DNA of 64,000 nucleotides from Bacillus sp. FSL H8-0547 (GTDB taxonomy: Bacteria > Bacillota > Bacilli > Bacillales > Bacillaceae). Both the position numbers and the translations under genes were made by a program. The stretch's first letter is position 1, and each line of letters opens with the position of its first letter. The stretch is taken from assembly GCA_038002745.1 (NCBI GenBank), contig JBBODD010000001.1, positions 558,001-622,000 of the forward strand, in the 5' to 3' direction. The notes under the pieces are model-generated. The model saw only the letters and a program-made list of their open reading frames with translations, searched no databases and was not told where the DNA came from. Shown one piece after another: positions 37,328 through 45,075 of this stretch.

Positions 37328-37349
37328 CCGGCTGCTTTTTTTGGCGGAC

Positions 37350-37915
37350 TTTTATGACACTTGGGGGATTCCCGCTTATGGGGAAAGTGTTCTTAACCTG
37401 CGTTTGCGACATTTTCGGGATGCCTTTTCACGGGGAAAGTGTTCTTAACCTGCGTTTGTGACATTTTCGGGATGCCTGATCAGGGGGAAAGTATCCTTAA
37501 CCTGCGTTTGCGACATTTTCGGGATGCCTTTTCACGGGGAAAGTGTTCTTAAACTGGGTTTGCGACATTTTCGGGATGCCTGATCACGGGGAAAGTGTTC
37601 TTAAACTGGGTTTGCGACATTTTCGGGATGCCTGGTCAGAGGGAAAGTGTTCTTAACATGCGTTTGCGACATTTTTGGGATGTCTGATCACGGGGAAAGT
37701 GTTCTTAGCTCGGGTCTGTGACATTTTCGGGATGCCTGATCACGTGGAAAGTGTTCTTAGCTCGGGTTAACAACATTTTTAGAATTCCGGCTCAAGTGTA
37801 AAGTGCTCTTATCCCAGGTTTATAACACTTTCAGGTTTCCGGCTCATGTGTAAAGTGCTCTTATCCCAGGTTTACTGCTCACCGGAAAAGTGTGCTTATC
37901 TGCAACACTTTGCCC
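37350..37915. repeat. Intergenic tandem array C, 52-bp period, about 11 units
   Basis: GACATTTTCGGGATGCC or its variants recur at 37356, 37408, 37460, 37512, 37564, 37616, 37668, 37720, 37772 and 37824, always 52 bp apart, with a final partial unit. The other conserved half is GGGGAAAGTGTTCTTAACCTG. In the units nearest the right end AAAGTG/CACTTT arms pair fully: AAAGTGCTC with AACACTTT around 37800-37831, and AAAGTGTG with CAACACTTT at 37887-37911. The array fills the gap between convergent DinB and desR genes. It is not coding. Confidence 0.95.
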
Positions 37916-37926
37916 GCTGCCAAAAC

Positions 37927-37968
37927 AAAAAACCTCAAGCCCCTAAATTCCCGGTTCTCAAGGTTTTT
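37927..37968 (-). terminator. Probable terminator after desR
   Basis: AAAAAACCT and AGGTTTTT flank a GC-containing loop; the minus strand ends in six T. It lies between the desR stop and array C. Confidence 0.6.
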
Positions 37969-37973
37969 CACGT

Positions 37974-38573
37974 TTATTTAAACCATCCCTTTTCCTTCGA
38001 CTGAGAAATGGCTTCAATCCTGTTTTTGACTTCGAGTTTTTCAAAGATGGTGGAAATGTAGTTTCTGACGGTGCCGGCTTTGATGCTGAGTTCTTCTGCA
38101 ATTTCTTTCGTATTCATTCCGTCAGCAACTAGTTCCAGTACCTCTTTTTCCCGCTCTGTCAGCGGATTTTCTTCACTGTAGACGTCATCCATCAGTTCCG
38201 GAGCATAAATTCTTCTGCCTTCCATGACGCTGCGGATGGAGTTTGCAAGTTCCTCGCTCGGGCTGTCCTTCAGGAGGTATGCACTGACGCCGGCTTTAAT
38301 CGCCCGCTGAAAATACCCGGTTCGTGAAAAGGTCGTCAGAATAATGACTTTGCATGCATCTTCTTTAAGTGCCTCAGCAGCCTCAAGACCGTTCATTCCA
38401 GGCATTTCGATGTCTGTAATGCATACATCCGGCTTAAGTTTTCTTACTAATGAGACTGCATCTTCCCCGTTATTTGCTTTTCCAACGACCTCCATATCAT
38501 CTTCAAGATTCAAAAGCGATCCTAGAGCACCGAGCAGCATTTGCTGGTCTTCTGCAATTACAATCCGGATCAT
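37974..38573 (-). CDS. desR: Response regulator DesR (membrane fluidity)
   Basis: The 199-aa NarL/LuxR-type regulator has a receiver domain with Asp54 (ITDIEMPG) and a C-terminal HTH (LTEREKEVLELVADGMNTKEIAEELSIK; quoted in two parts: LTEREKEVLELVADG and MNTKEIAEELSIK). In B. subtilis, phosphorylated DesR activates the des desaturase gene in the cold. The start ATG overlaps the desK stop by 4 bp, with GGAGG upstream. Array C lies beyond its 3' end. Confidence 0.92.
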   Translation of the reverse strand: MIRIVIAEDQQMLLGALGSLLNLEDDMEVVGKANNGEDAVSLVRKLKPDVCITDIEMPGMNGLEAAEALKEDACKVIILTTFSRTGYFQRAIKAGVSAYLLKDSPSEELANSIRSVMEGRRIYAPELMDDVYSEENPLTEREKEVLELVADGMNTKEIAEELSIKAGTVRNYISTIFEKLEVKNRIEAISQSKEKGWFK

Positions 38574-39694
38574 ATGAGATCCTCCTTCTCCTTTTGTTTC
38601 ACATCATTCGGCACTTTTATAATAAGAACGGTCCCATTTTCAGACTGAATATCAAGACTTCCGTTTACAAACTCAAGCCGTTCTTTCATGCCGTTCAGAC
38701 CGTTGCCCTTTGTAAAATCACCTTCAGTGATGGCGCCTTTTCCGTCGTCTCTGACGGTCATGATAATCCCGTCCCACGTTTGCTCCACTTTGAAATAGCA
38801 CGTTTTTGCCCCGCTGTGCCTGACGACATTGTTTACAGCTTCTTTCAGACACATGCTCAATATATTTTCAGTGAGAAGCGTCACATTGGAAAGTGCCGCA
38901 TTCTGTTCAATCTTAAAGTCAATCTCGGCAGCCATTAAAATTTGCTTAACCCGGACCATTTCTTCTTTCAGCCGGATGCCCCTCATTTGAGAAACCATTT
39001 TTCTGACTTCATTAAGAGCGGTTCTGGCAGTCGCCTGTACGTCTTTCAGCTCTTCTCTCGCTTTTTCAGGATCCTTGTACACAAGTTTTCTGGCAAGGTC
39101 GCTTTTCAAGCCGATCAGCGAGAGCTTCTGGCCAAGCGTATCATGCAGGTCGCGCGCTATCCGCTGACGTTCTTCAAGCTTTACAAGCTCCGAAATTTTC
39201 TTGTTCGCATCTTCAAGTTTTTCCTCAAGCTGGCCTCTTTCCTTTTTATTATAAATATTAAATGGAAGAAGAATGACGCTGATGCATGTAATGATAATAA
39301 ACGGAAGCTGCTGCAGGAAGGAGAATTCTTTTAAAATCAGGCTGAAATTTATGGCTGCAGTTGTCACGACAAGATGAACGACATAAAGCGTGATAAAAGC
39401 AACCCTGTCTCTTATATTGCCAATTTGATAGGCGATATAAAAAGAAAAATAAATATAGGTAAACAAGTACATCGATGTGAAGGAGATGGCCATTAAGAGG
39501 CAGCTCCAAAGATAGACAGGCCAACCTTTTGAAATAAAGGCGAGGCGGAAAATAATAAAAAACAAGATGGTCAGCGATATACCCACTGCAATTTCAGCTG
39601 TCGATGAAGACTGCAGGATAAAATAAAACGGCAATATGCTGAGGACGGCCCAGATATAAGGAGATATTCCGTTGTTAATGTATTTCTTCAGCAT
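38570..39694 (-). CDS. desK: Membrane thermosensor kinase DesK
   Basis: The 374-aa kinase has several membrane helices (about 12-145), a coiled-coil linker (EEKLEDANKKISEL), and a HisKA_3 domain with the phosphorylated His184 in RIARDLHDTLGQKLSLIG. A HATPase follows (EAVNNVVRHSGA, DDGKGA, GNGLNGMKER). DesK senses membrane thickness and switches between kinase and phosphatase. AAGGAG precedes the ATG. It lies downstream of des but after a terminator, so it may have its own promoter. Confidence 0.92.
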   Translation of the reverse strand: MLKKYINNGISPYIWAVLSILPFYFILQSSSTAEIAVGISLTILFFIIFRLAFISKGWPVYLWSCLLMAISFTSMYLFTYIYFSFYIAYQIGNIRDRVAFITLYVVHLVVTTAAINFSLILKEFSFLQQLPFIIITCISVILLPFNIYNKKERGQLEEKLEDANKKISELVKLEERQRIARDLHDTLGQKLSLIGLKSDLARKLVYKDPEKAREELKDVQATARTALNEVRKMVSQMRGIRLKEEMVRVKQILMAAEIDFKIEQNAALSNVTLLTENILSMCLKEAVNNVVRHSGAKTCYFKVEQTWDGIIMTVRDDGKGAITEGDFTKGNGLNGMKERLEFVNGSLDIQSENGTVLIIKVPNDVKQKEKEDLI

Positions 39695-39780
39695 GATGGA
39701 AACTCCTTTTTTTACCTATTTTATCACAAGAAAAGCGGAAGCTCCCGCAATATATTTGTTATCTGACTTCATAAGAAAAT

Positions 39781-39804
39781 ACATGCAGCCTACTGGCTGC
39801 ATGC
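39781..39804 (-). terminator. Terminator between des and desK
   Basis: CATGCAGCC and GGCTGCATG form a 9-bp stem, with T-rich sequence after it on the minus strand. It lies 10 bp after the des stop. Confidence 0.75.
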
Positions 39805-39813
39805 CATTTTCAT

Positions 39814-40833
39814 TTATACAGTCTGACTTCTTCTCACTTTTGCGTAAGCACGGATTTCTTTGTAGCCGACAAACTTCTTCCCCTGCTCATCCCATAAACG
39901 GAACTTCAGAGACTGAAGGCTTGTTTTAAGGGTGATGGTCGGGATGTTTTGAAGCGGCTCCGTGTTTACATGAGCTTTTTCCAGGTTGTAGTTAGGGACT
40001 CTCGGGCTTAAATGGTGAACATGGTGGTAGCCGATGTTTCCTGTCAGCCATTGAAGAGGCTTTGGAAGCTTATAAAAAGAACTTCCCTCAACTGCCGCTT
40101 TCACATAATCCCAGTTTTCGTCTTCTTCAAAATAAGAATCTTCAAATGTATGCTGCACGTAGAACAGCCATACTCCAAGCGATCCTGAGATCAAAAACAG
40201 CGGTGCCTGGACAAGCAAAAATGCTTCCCAGCCGATTGTCAAACACAGCACAGCAACTGCTGCGGCAATCAGAACATTTGTAAGATAGGTATTTAAACGC
40301 TCGCTGCGTCTCGCGCCTTTTTTATTAAAACGATTTTTCAAAAGAAATACATAGGTAGGTCCGAGGCCGAACATAACGAGAGGATTGCGGTATAAACGGT
40401 AAGCAATTCTGCGCCACACCGGCTCAGCAAGATACTCATCCACTGTTAAAACCCAAATATCACCGGTTCCGCGTTTGTCCAGATTTCCGCTTGTTCCGTG
40501 GTGGATGGAATGATCGTGCTGCCACTGGCTGTAAGGAAATAGAGTTAAAACGCCAGTTATGGTTCCAACAAATTTGTTTGCTTTTCTGCTTTTAAAAAAC
40601 GAGTGATGACAGCAGTCATGGAAAATGATAAAAATCCGCGTCAGAAAAAAGGCGGCTACTGTCGTAAAGGCAAGCGTGAGGACATAAGAAATCTGCAGGC
40701 TCTGATAAGCCAGGATCCATAGAATAAAAAAGGGTCCGAGTGTGTTGATCATCTGCATGATGCTTGCTTTCGTATTGGCTTTTTCATATGGAGCTACTTG
40801 TTTACGTAAGTTTTTCTGTAATTCTTTGCTCAT
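39814..40833 (-). CDS. des: Acyl-lipid fatty acid desaturase Des
   Basis: The 339-aa membrane di-iron enzyme has the three histidine boxes: HDCCHH, HDHSIHH and the C-terminal HHVHH. Four or more membrane helices surround them. It introduces a double bond into phospholipid acyl chains after a temperature drop, restoring fluidity. AAGGGA lies 11 bases before the ATG. The 5' region has a consensus -10 but a poor -35, with repeated TATGACA-type elements upstream, which suits activation by DesR. Confidence 0.95.
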   Translation of the reverse strand: MSKELQKNLRKQVAPYEKANTKASIMQMINTLGPFFILWILAYQSLQISYVLTLAFTTVAAFFLTRIFIIFHDCCHHSFFKSRKANKFVGTITGVLTLFPYSQWQHDHSIHHGTSGNLDKRGTGDIWVLTVDEYLAEPVWRRIAYRLYRNPLVMFGLGPTYVFLLKNRFNKKGARRSERLNTYLTNVLIAAAVAVLCLTIGWEAFLLVQAPLFLISGSLGVWLFYVQHTFEDSYFEEDENWDYVKAAVEGSSFYKLPKPLQWLTGNIGYHHVHHLSPRVPNYNLEKAHVNTEPLQNIPTITLKTSLQSLKFRLWDEQGKKFVGYKEIRAYAKVRRSQTV

Positions 40834-40869
40834 AGTTTATTGATTCCCTTCTCAAATAAGGTACTTCAA

Positions 40870-40936
40870 ATTATAAAGGGGTTTCAAACGTCTGTGCAGA
40901 CATATGTGTCATAGACCATACATGATAAATGTCATA
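40870..40936 (-). promoter_or_regulatory. des promoter with putative DesR box
   Basis: Minus strand -10 TATAAT (40875-40870) has no recognisable -35. Further upstream, TATGACATTTATCATG and CTATGACACATATGTC (about 40936-40899) form related, partly palindromic elements about 20 bp apart. This fits an activator-dependent promoter like B. subtilis Pdes; the exact DesR site is inferred. Confidence 0.6.
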
Positions 40937-41060
40937 TAGGTTTTTCCACACTTTTATATTTTTTATATTTTTTAGGAGGAAAAGAAAGATTCTGCGGAGA
41001 ATTAGTTTACGAAACAGCACATACGTTCTGAAAAATACTAATTGAAACGGAGAGATGATG

Positions 41061-41549
41061 ATGTTTGTTACCGTAGAAAATTTTCTCGCAGATTACAAAA
41101 ATGAGTCGGTCTTGACTAAAAAATTGCTTGATGCCCTGACAGATGATTGTTTAAAACAGGAAACGGCTCCCGGTTACCGGACACTCGGGGAACTCGCATG
41201 GCACCTTGTGCCAAACGATTCCATGTTCAAACCGATGGGGCTGAGCATTAAAAATCCAGAAAGCAGCGAGGTGCCTGTAAGCGCTTCTGACATCGCAGAA
41301 CAGTACCGGATCGGTGCAGATTCAGTCATTGAAGCTGTCAGCAAATGGGACGACGAAAAACTTCAGGAAACAAATGAAGTGTTTGGCTACGAGTGGCAAA
41401 ACGGACTGACACTGTCCCTCTTCCTCAAGCATGAAATTCACCACCGCGGACAGCTGACCGTGCTGATGCGTCAGGCCGGGCTCCCTGTTTACGGCGCGTA
41501 CGGACCATCAAAGGAAGAATGGGCTGGAATGAATATCCCTTCCCTTTAA
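41061..41549 (+). CDS. DinB family protein
   Basis: This is a DinB four-helix protein of 162 aa, with likely metal ligands in ELAWHLVPND (His about 49) and LKHEIHHRGQL (about 127-131). Three in-frame ATGs (41055, 41058, 41061) follow GGAGAG; 41061 has the best spacing. It is the third DinB gene in the window. A strong terminator and then array E follow. Confidence 0.85.
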   Translation: MFVTVENFLADYKNESVLTKKLLDALTDDCLKQETAPGYRTLGELAWHLVPNDSMFKPMGLSIKNPESSEVPVSASDIAEQYRIGADSVIEAVSKWDDEKLQETNEVFGYEWQNGLTLSLFLKHEIHHRGQLTVLMRQAGLPVYGAYGPSKEEWAGMNIPSL

Positions 41550-41577
41550 ACAAGTACAATGGATAGTTTAACCAAAT

Positions 41578-41626
41578 AAATCCGAACTGCATTCCTTTTT
41601 AAATAAGGAATTTGTTCGGATTTTTT
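41578..41626 (+). terminator. Rho-independent terminator
   Basis: AAATCCGAAC (41578-41587) and GTTCGGATTT (41614-41623), with an additional inner ATTCCTT/AAGGAAT stem, are followed by a T run. Confidence 0.85.
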
Positions 41627-41655
41627 CTATTAATGCTGTATCGATGCGGGATTTG

Positions 41656-41880
41656 TGGCGCCACTCGCCTTAGCGACGCCACTTTTCTCTGTTTCCGGCC
41701 ACCATTTCTGGCGCAACTCCCCTTAGTGACGCCACTTTTCTCTGTTTCCGGCCACCATTTCTGGCGACACTCCCCTCAGTGCTACCACTTTTCTCTGTTC
41801 CCGATCATCATTTGTGGCAGCACTCGCCATAGTGAAGCCACTTTTCTCTGTCCCGATCACCATTTCTGGCACCACTTCCT
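41656..41880. repeat. Intergenic tandem array E, 53-bp period
   Basis: Units starting TGGCGCCAC or TGGCGNCAC lie at 41656, 41709, 41762 and 41815, with a last partial unit at 41867. The spacing is 53 bp, then 52. Each has GTGGCG (or a variant) able to pair with the CGCCAC of the core CCTTAGTGACGCCACTTTTC. The core and the TGGCG half are shared with array A, 40 kb away. The array separates convergent DinB and DoxX genes. Confidence 0.9.
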
Positions 41881-41903
41881 AAATACCTTTCCAGCATCCA
41901 TCT

Positions 41904-42407
41904 TCAATGAACAGCTGCATGTTTTCTGGTCCTTTTTTTATCTTTAAATTTTTTTTTAAAATAAGGCCATACCAGTCTGTCTAATCCGTAAAACCAGGCT
42001 GCAGCACCAGCCGCAATCAGGAGAAAGGCTGCTGTGTAGAGGACCGGATTGGTGCTTGTCGTGCCTGCCAGCATGAAGTTGAGATTCATAAACGCTCCGG
42101 CAAGCAATGCCGGAAGTGTTGCAAGTCCGATGATCAAGCCTATTCCGACCAGTAATTCTCCCCATGGAACAAGAATGTTAATAAGGTCGGCATTCGGGAG
42201 CGCCGCGTGCTTGAGAAATGTAGCGTACCATCCTTGAACAGCCGGGTGCTCGCCGCCTGCTTTTGCAATAGCACCTTGCAAATAGCCTGTGGCATCAAAG
42301 CCTCCTGCTATTTTCGCTATTCCTGCTTCGAGCCACTGAACGCCCAGCCAAATGCGAAGAACGGTCCAAACGATTGCCATTTTCGGTTCTCTTAACCAAG
42401 CCATCAT
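41904..42407 (-). CDS. DoxX family membrane protein (CatD-like)
   Basis: The 167-aa protein has four membrane helices. The first contains the conserved RIWLGVQWLEAGIAK, and the third carries PWGELLVGIGLIIGLAT, typical of DoxX/thiosulfate:quinone oxidoreductase DoxD-like proteins. B. subtilis CatD (DoxX) is encoded next to catechol dioxygenase CatE, and here a CatE-like gene lies 270 bp upstream, so a role in quinone or catechol stress is plausible (inference). AGGAG precedes ATG 42407. Its 5' region has two GTGAA..TTCAC palindromes. Confidence 0.85.
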   Translation of the reverse strand: MMAWLREPKMAIVWTVLRIWLGVQWLEAGIAKIAGGFDATGYLQGAIAKAGGEHPAVQGWYATFLKHAALPNADLINILVPWGELLVGIGLIIGLATLPALLAGAFMNLNFMLAGTTSTNPVLYTAAFLLIAAGAAAWFYGLDRLVWPYFKKKFKDKKRTRKHAAVH

Positions 42408-42422
42408 TTCCATCTCCTATTT

Positions 42423-42506
42423 GTGAAAAGTTTCACATAAGTAATTAAAAAAATATATGAGCCCTGCCAGCTGGTTGTACTCCGGAAAGTTTGTGAAGTT
42501 TTTCAC
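42423..42506 (-). promoter_or_regulatory. Paired palindromes upstream of doxX-like gene
   Basis: GTGAAAAGTTTCAC (42423-42436) is a perfect 6-2-6 palindrome. GTGAAGTTTTTCAC (42493-42506) is the same with one arm mismatch, with centres 70 bp apart. Related sequence also appears at about 42557. They probably bind a dimeric regulator that is not encoded here. Confidence 0.55.
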
Positions 42507-42639
42507 TAACTTTCCTTACTCTTACTATACTCCTGCACTATCAACTATTCAACCGCTTTCACAAAGTGTTCAAAATATTTTTTATTTAGACAGCTCAGAC
42601 CATTCAAGTCTCCCAGTCAGATACTCCATCCCCCACAGC

Positions 42640-42672
42640 AAAAAAACCTCAACAGCCCAGCCGTCAAGGTTA
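42640..42672 (-). terminator. Terminator after catE
   Basis: AACCT and AGGTT enclose a CAGCCC-rich loop region, and seven T follow on the minus strand, directly after the catE stop. Confidence 0.65.
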
Positions 42673-42677
42673 TCACA

Positions 42678-43526
42678 TCAATATGTTAATCTGATCCGGT
42701 TTCCTGAAGGATCAGCAGTCATCACAGTGCCATCTTCAATAAACGTTTTCGCACCCATATTCTTTAACCGTGCAACAGCCTGTTCAAGTGCATCAGCATC
42801 AGGATAGATGAGTGTAAACCACTCCAGGCCGGCACTTTGAGAATCTGGTGCAGGTGCTCCTTCGCCTGCCCAAGTATTCAGGCCGAGGTGGTGATGGTAG
42901 CCGCCTGTGGACATAAACATGGCCTGTCTTCCGTACCTGGCAACGGTCTTAAATCCAAGGCCCTGATCATAAAACGCTTCCGTTTCTTTTAAGGAGGATA
43001 CATGCAGATGAACGTGCCCCATCACTGTATTTTCAGGCAAAGAAAGCCACAGTTCACCCTTCGCTTCTGCGAGCACATCTTGCGCATCAAGTGTTTCTGT
43101 TGTCATTGCCACCTGGCTGCCTTGCCAAATCCATTTGGAAGCGTCACGGTCTGAATAGATTTCAATGCCGTTTCCGTCCGGATCATTTAAGTACAGAGCC
43201 TCGCTCACTTGATGATCCGAAGCACCAAGCGGAATATTCAAGTTTACCAGGTGCTGCAGCACTCTTCCAAGGTCTGAACGATCAGGAAGAAGCAGGGCAA
43301 AATGATAAAGGCCCGTGGTTCCTTGCTGTTTGGGAGCAATGTTTGGACGCTGCTCGATTGAAAGAAGCACGTTTTTTCCATCAGCTGTAAGTTCTGCTGT
43401 GTGTTCTGTTTCATTTTGCACGTTAAACCCGATGACTTCTTTGTAAAATGCTAAAGAACGCTTTAGATCCTTTACTTTTATTCTTACTTCTCCTGTATAC
43501 GTATTTGGCGCATGATGAAAGCCCAT
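42678..43526 (-). CDS. catE: Catechol-2,3-dioxygenase CatE (VOC family)
   Basis: The 282-aa protein has two VOC modules (about 10-130 and 165-282). Metal ligands expected for extradiol dioxygenases are visible: His in GHVHLHV, His in GGYHHHLGLN, and Glu in the DPDGNGIEIY region of the first module. The sequence closely follows B. subtilis CatE (YfiE), which opens catechol rings with Fe(II). AGGAGG precedes the ATG. A perfect TTACTT/AAGTAA palindrome in its 5' region resembles operators of DUF24/MarR-type quinone sensors (YodB, CatR). Confidence 0.88.
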   Translation of the reverse strand: MGFHHAPNTYTGEVRIKVKDLKRSLAFYKEVIGFNVQNETEHTAELTADGKNVLLSIEQRPNIAPKQQGTTGLYHFALLLPDRSDLGRVLQHLVNLNIPLGASDHQVSEALYLNDPDGNGIEIYSDRDASKWIWQGSQVAMTTETLDAQDVLAEAKGELWLSLPENTVMGHVHLHVSSLKETEAFYDQGLGFKTVARYGRQAMFMSTGGYHHHLGLNTWAGEGAPAPDSQSAGLEWFTLIYPDADALEQAVARLKNMGAKTFIEDGTVMTADPSGNRIRLTY

Positions 43527-43547
43527 GTTAAACCTCCTTAATTTAAC

Positions 43548-43564
43548 TTACTTTATGTAAGTAA
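43548..43564 (-). promoter_or_regulatory. YodB/CatR-like operator of catE
   Basis: TTACTTTATGTAAGTAA has perfect 6-bp arms around a 5-base spacer, 21 bp upstream of the catE start codon. TTACT-N-AGTAA palindromes are the known targets of YodB/CatR; assignment is by resemblance. Confidence 0.6.
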
Positions 43565-43607
43565 TTATATTTTAGTAAGCTTTTAAAGTCAATTACTTAT
43601 TCCATTT

Positions 43608-43635
43608 AAAAAGACCTGCGCTATACGCAGATCTC
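43608..43635 (-). terminator. Terminator after the SigH-like gene
   Basis: AGACCTGCG (43612-43620) and CGCAGATCT (43626-43634), with one G-T pair, precede TTTTT on the minus strand. It lies 118 bp beyond the sigma factor stop. Confidence 0.65.
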
Positions 43636-43752
43636 TATCTTTCCATCCATTATTCTCCTTTTCCATTTGTAGCGGTCAGAGTTAATCTGCAAAAAATAAA
43701 AGCATCACCGGTTAAAGTCATGCCCCCAGAATTACCTGCTATTATAGCTGTT

Positions 43753-44403
43753 TTATACAAGGCTGTAATCACGCATTTCCATGTATCTTTCAAGCTTTCT
43801 TTTCACCCGCTGCAGAGCATTGTCAATGGATTTGACATGCTTGTTCAACTCTTCTGAAATTTCAACATATGATTGTCCGTCCATATAGAGGGCGAGCACT
43901 TTTCGTTCAAGATCACTTAGCATTTCAGCCATTTTCATTTCGATATCCAGCGCTTTTTCCTGATTGATGATTAGGGCAGCCGGATCCATTGTTTTTGTTC
44001 CGGGAATCACATCGAGCAGCGTATGGTTATCATCTTCAAACAGGGGCTTGTACAAAGAGACATAGGAATTTAGAGGGGTGTGCTTCTGACGCGTCGCTGT
44101 TTTGATTGCTGTAATGATTTGTCTTGTAATGCACAATTCTGCAAAAGCCTTGAATGATGCCTGCTTGTCCACTTTAAAATCACGGATTGCTTTATAGAGG
44201 CCGATCATGCCTTCCTGCACAATATCCTCTCTTTCACCGCCGATTAAAAAGTAGCGGCTCGCTTTTGCACGGACGAAATTGCGGTATTTGCTGATTAAAA
44301 AGTCGGTCGATTCTGAATCTCCTTTTTGAACGAGCTCAAGCAATACTTCATCTGGCAAGTCAGCATAATTCTCAATTTTCCTCGCTTCTAATGTAACACT
44401 CAT
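43753..44403 (-). CDS. SigH-type RNA polymerase sigma factor (paralogue?)
   Basis: The 216-aa protein follows sigma-H of B. subtilis closely. Region 2 has FVRAKASRYFLIGGEREDIVQEG and the promoter-melting SFKAFAELCITRQIITAIK; region 4 ends with HVKSIDNALQRVKRKLERY. Sigma-H starts sporulation and competence. The canonical sigH gene lies beside rpmG-secE-nusG; here the neighbours are catE and a RodA-like gene, so this may be a second copy. ATG 44403 follows GGAGGG; the longer frame with a His-rich start (44451) precedes that site and is rejected. Confidence 0.85.
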   Translation of the reverse strand: MSVTLEARKIENYADLPDEVLLELVQKGDSESTDFLISKYRNFVRAKASRYFLIGGEREDIVQEGMIGLYKAIRDFKVDKQASFKAFAELCITRQIITAIKTATRQKHTPLNSYVSLYKPLFEDDNHTLLDVIPGTKTMDPAALIINQEKALDIEMKMAEMLSDLERKVLALYMDGQSYVEISEELNKHVKSIDNALQRVKRKLERYMEMRDYSLV

Positions 44404-44659
44404 ACAGATCCCTCCGCAGACTTCGTGATGATGATGGTGGTCCCTATCCAAAAACTAGCAACAATGAGTATGATTATAATAACCCAGATAGAACCTTAAA
44501 GATATTCAAAGTTATCGACTCTTGTTTACAGCGGGAGCCATAAAAATAGAAAACAAGGCAAGAATTGATAAAAAAGCTGTCGAATGGTGCTGAACAAAAG
44601 GATGAAATGTCGCTATTTTGTATACGAAAGAGGTTTAGAGAGTGTATTTTGTGAAATTT

Positions 44660-45055
44660 TCACTTGAATGAACGATTTTTTCTTTTGTTTCTGTAAGGCA
44701 TTGTCTGACTCATTCTCCGTTTAGAAGGCTGTGGCTTGCGGCCGGGAAAGAGCAGCCAGTACATGTTTTTTCCGGCTGCATTTATTCCGTGATACACAAG
44801 TCCGCCAAGTAGAACAAAAAGAATAAAAGCAATGGAAGCCCAAATATCCCAAATGCCTAAACCGTCATCAAAGGTTGATTTCTCCATCAGCATGCCGAGA
44901 AAATACATGCAGCATATGGCGATTATGGAGAAAAACACACTTCCAAAGTGATCTCCAAGAGAAACTGATTCATACGCCATAAAGCCTGAAAACAGCAGCA
45001 TACAGAAAAGAACCATGAAAATAAAGATCTTCATGATACCCAGGACGATTTTCAT
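44660..45055 (-). CDS. Small membrane protein with basic tail
   Basis: The 131-aa product has three hydrophobic segments (about 8-27, 39-56 and 69-89) and a strongly basic C-terminal tail (RKPQPSKRRMSQTM, then RNKRKNRSF). I do not recognise the family. AAGAGG precedes the ATG. It follows the RodA-like gene by 20 bp on the same strand and is likely co-transcribed, so a role near the cell-wall machinery is conceivable (inference). The 256 bp between it and the sigma factor show no clear feature. Confidence 0.6.
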   Translation of the reverse strand: MKIVLGIMKIFIFMVLFCMLLFSGFMAYESVSLGDHFGSVFFSIIAICCMYFLGMLMEKSTFDDGLGIWDIWASIAFILFVLLGGLVYHGINAAGKNMYWLLFPGRKPQPSKRRMSQTMPYRNKRKNRSFK

Positions 45056-45075
45056 AACGAACCTCTTTTCCCGAT

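Noticed and set aside
41278-41292. cre-like TGTAAGCGCTTCTG inside a DinB gene
   Set aside because: It lies within coding sequence, away from a promoter, and the gene is not a carbon-catabolism gene.
41612-41947. Open frame across array E as a protein
   Set aside because: It runs over the terminator, the repeats and the end of the DoxX gene; chance open frame.
44404-44451. Histidine-rich N-terminus for the SigH-like protein
   Set aside because: The run of CAT/CAC codons precedes a strong GGAGGG site; ATG 44403 is the better start and matches SigH length.
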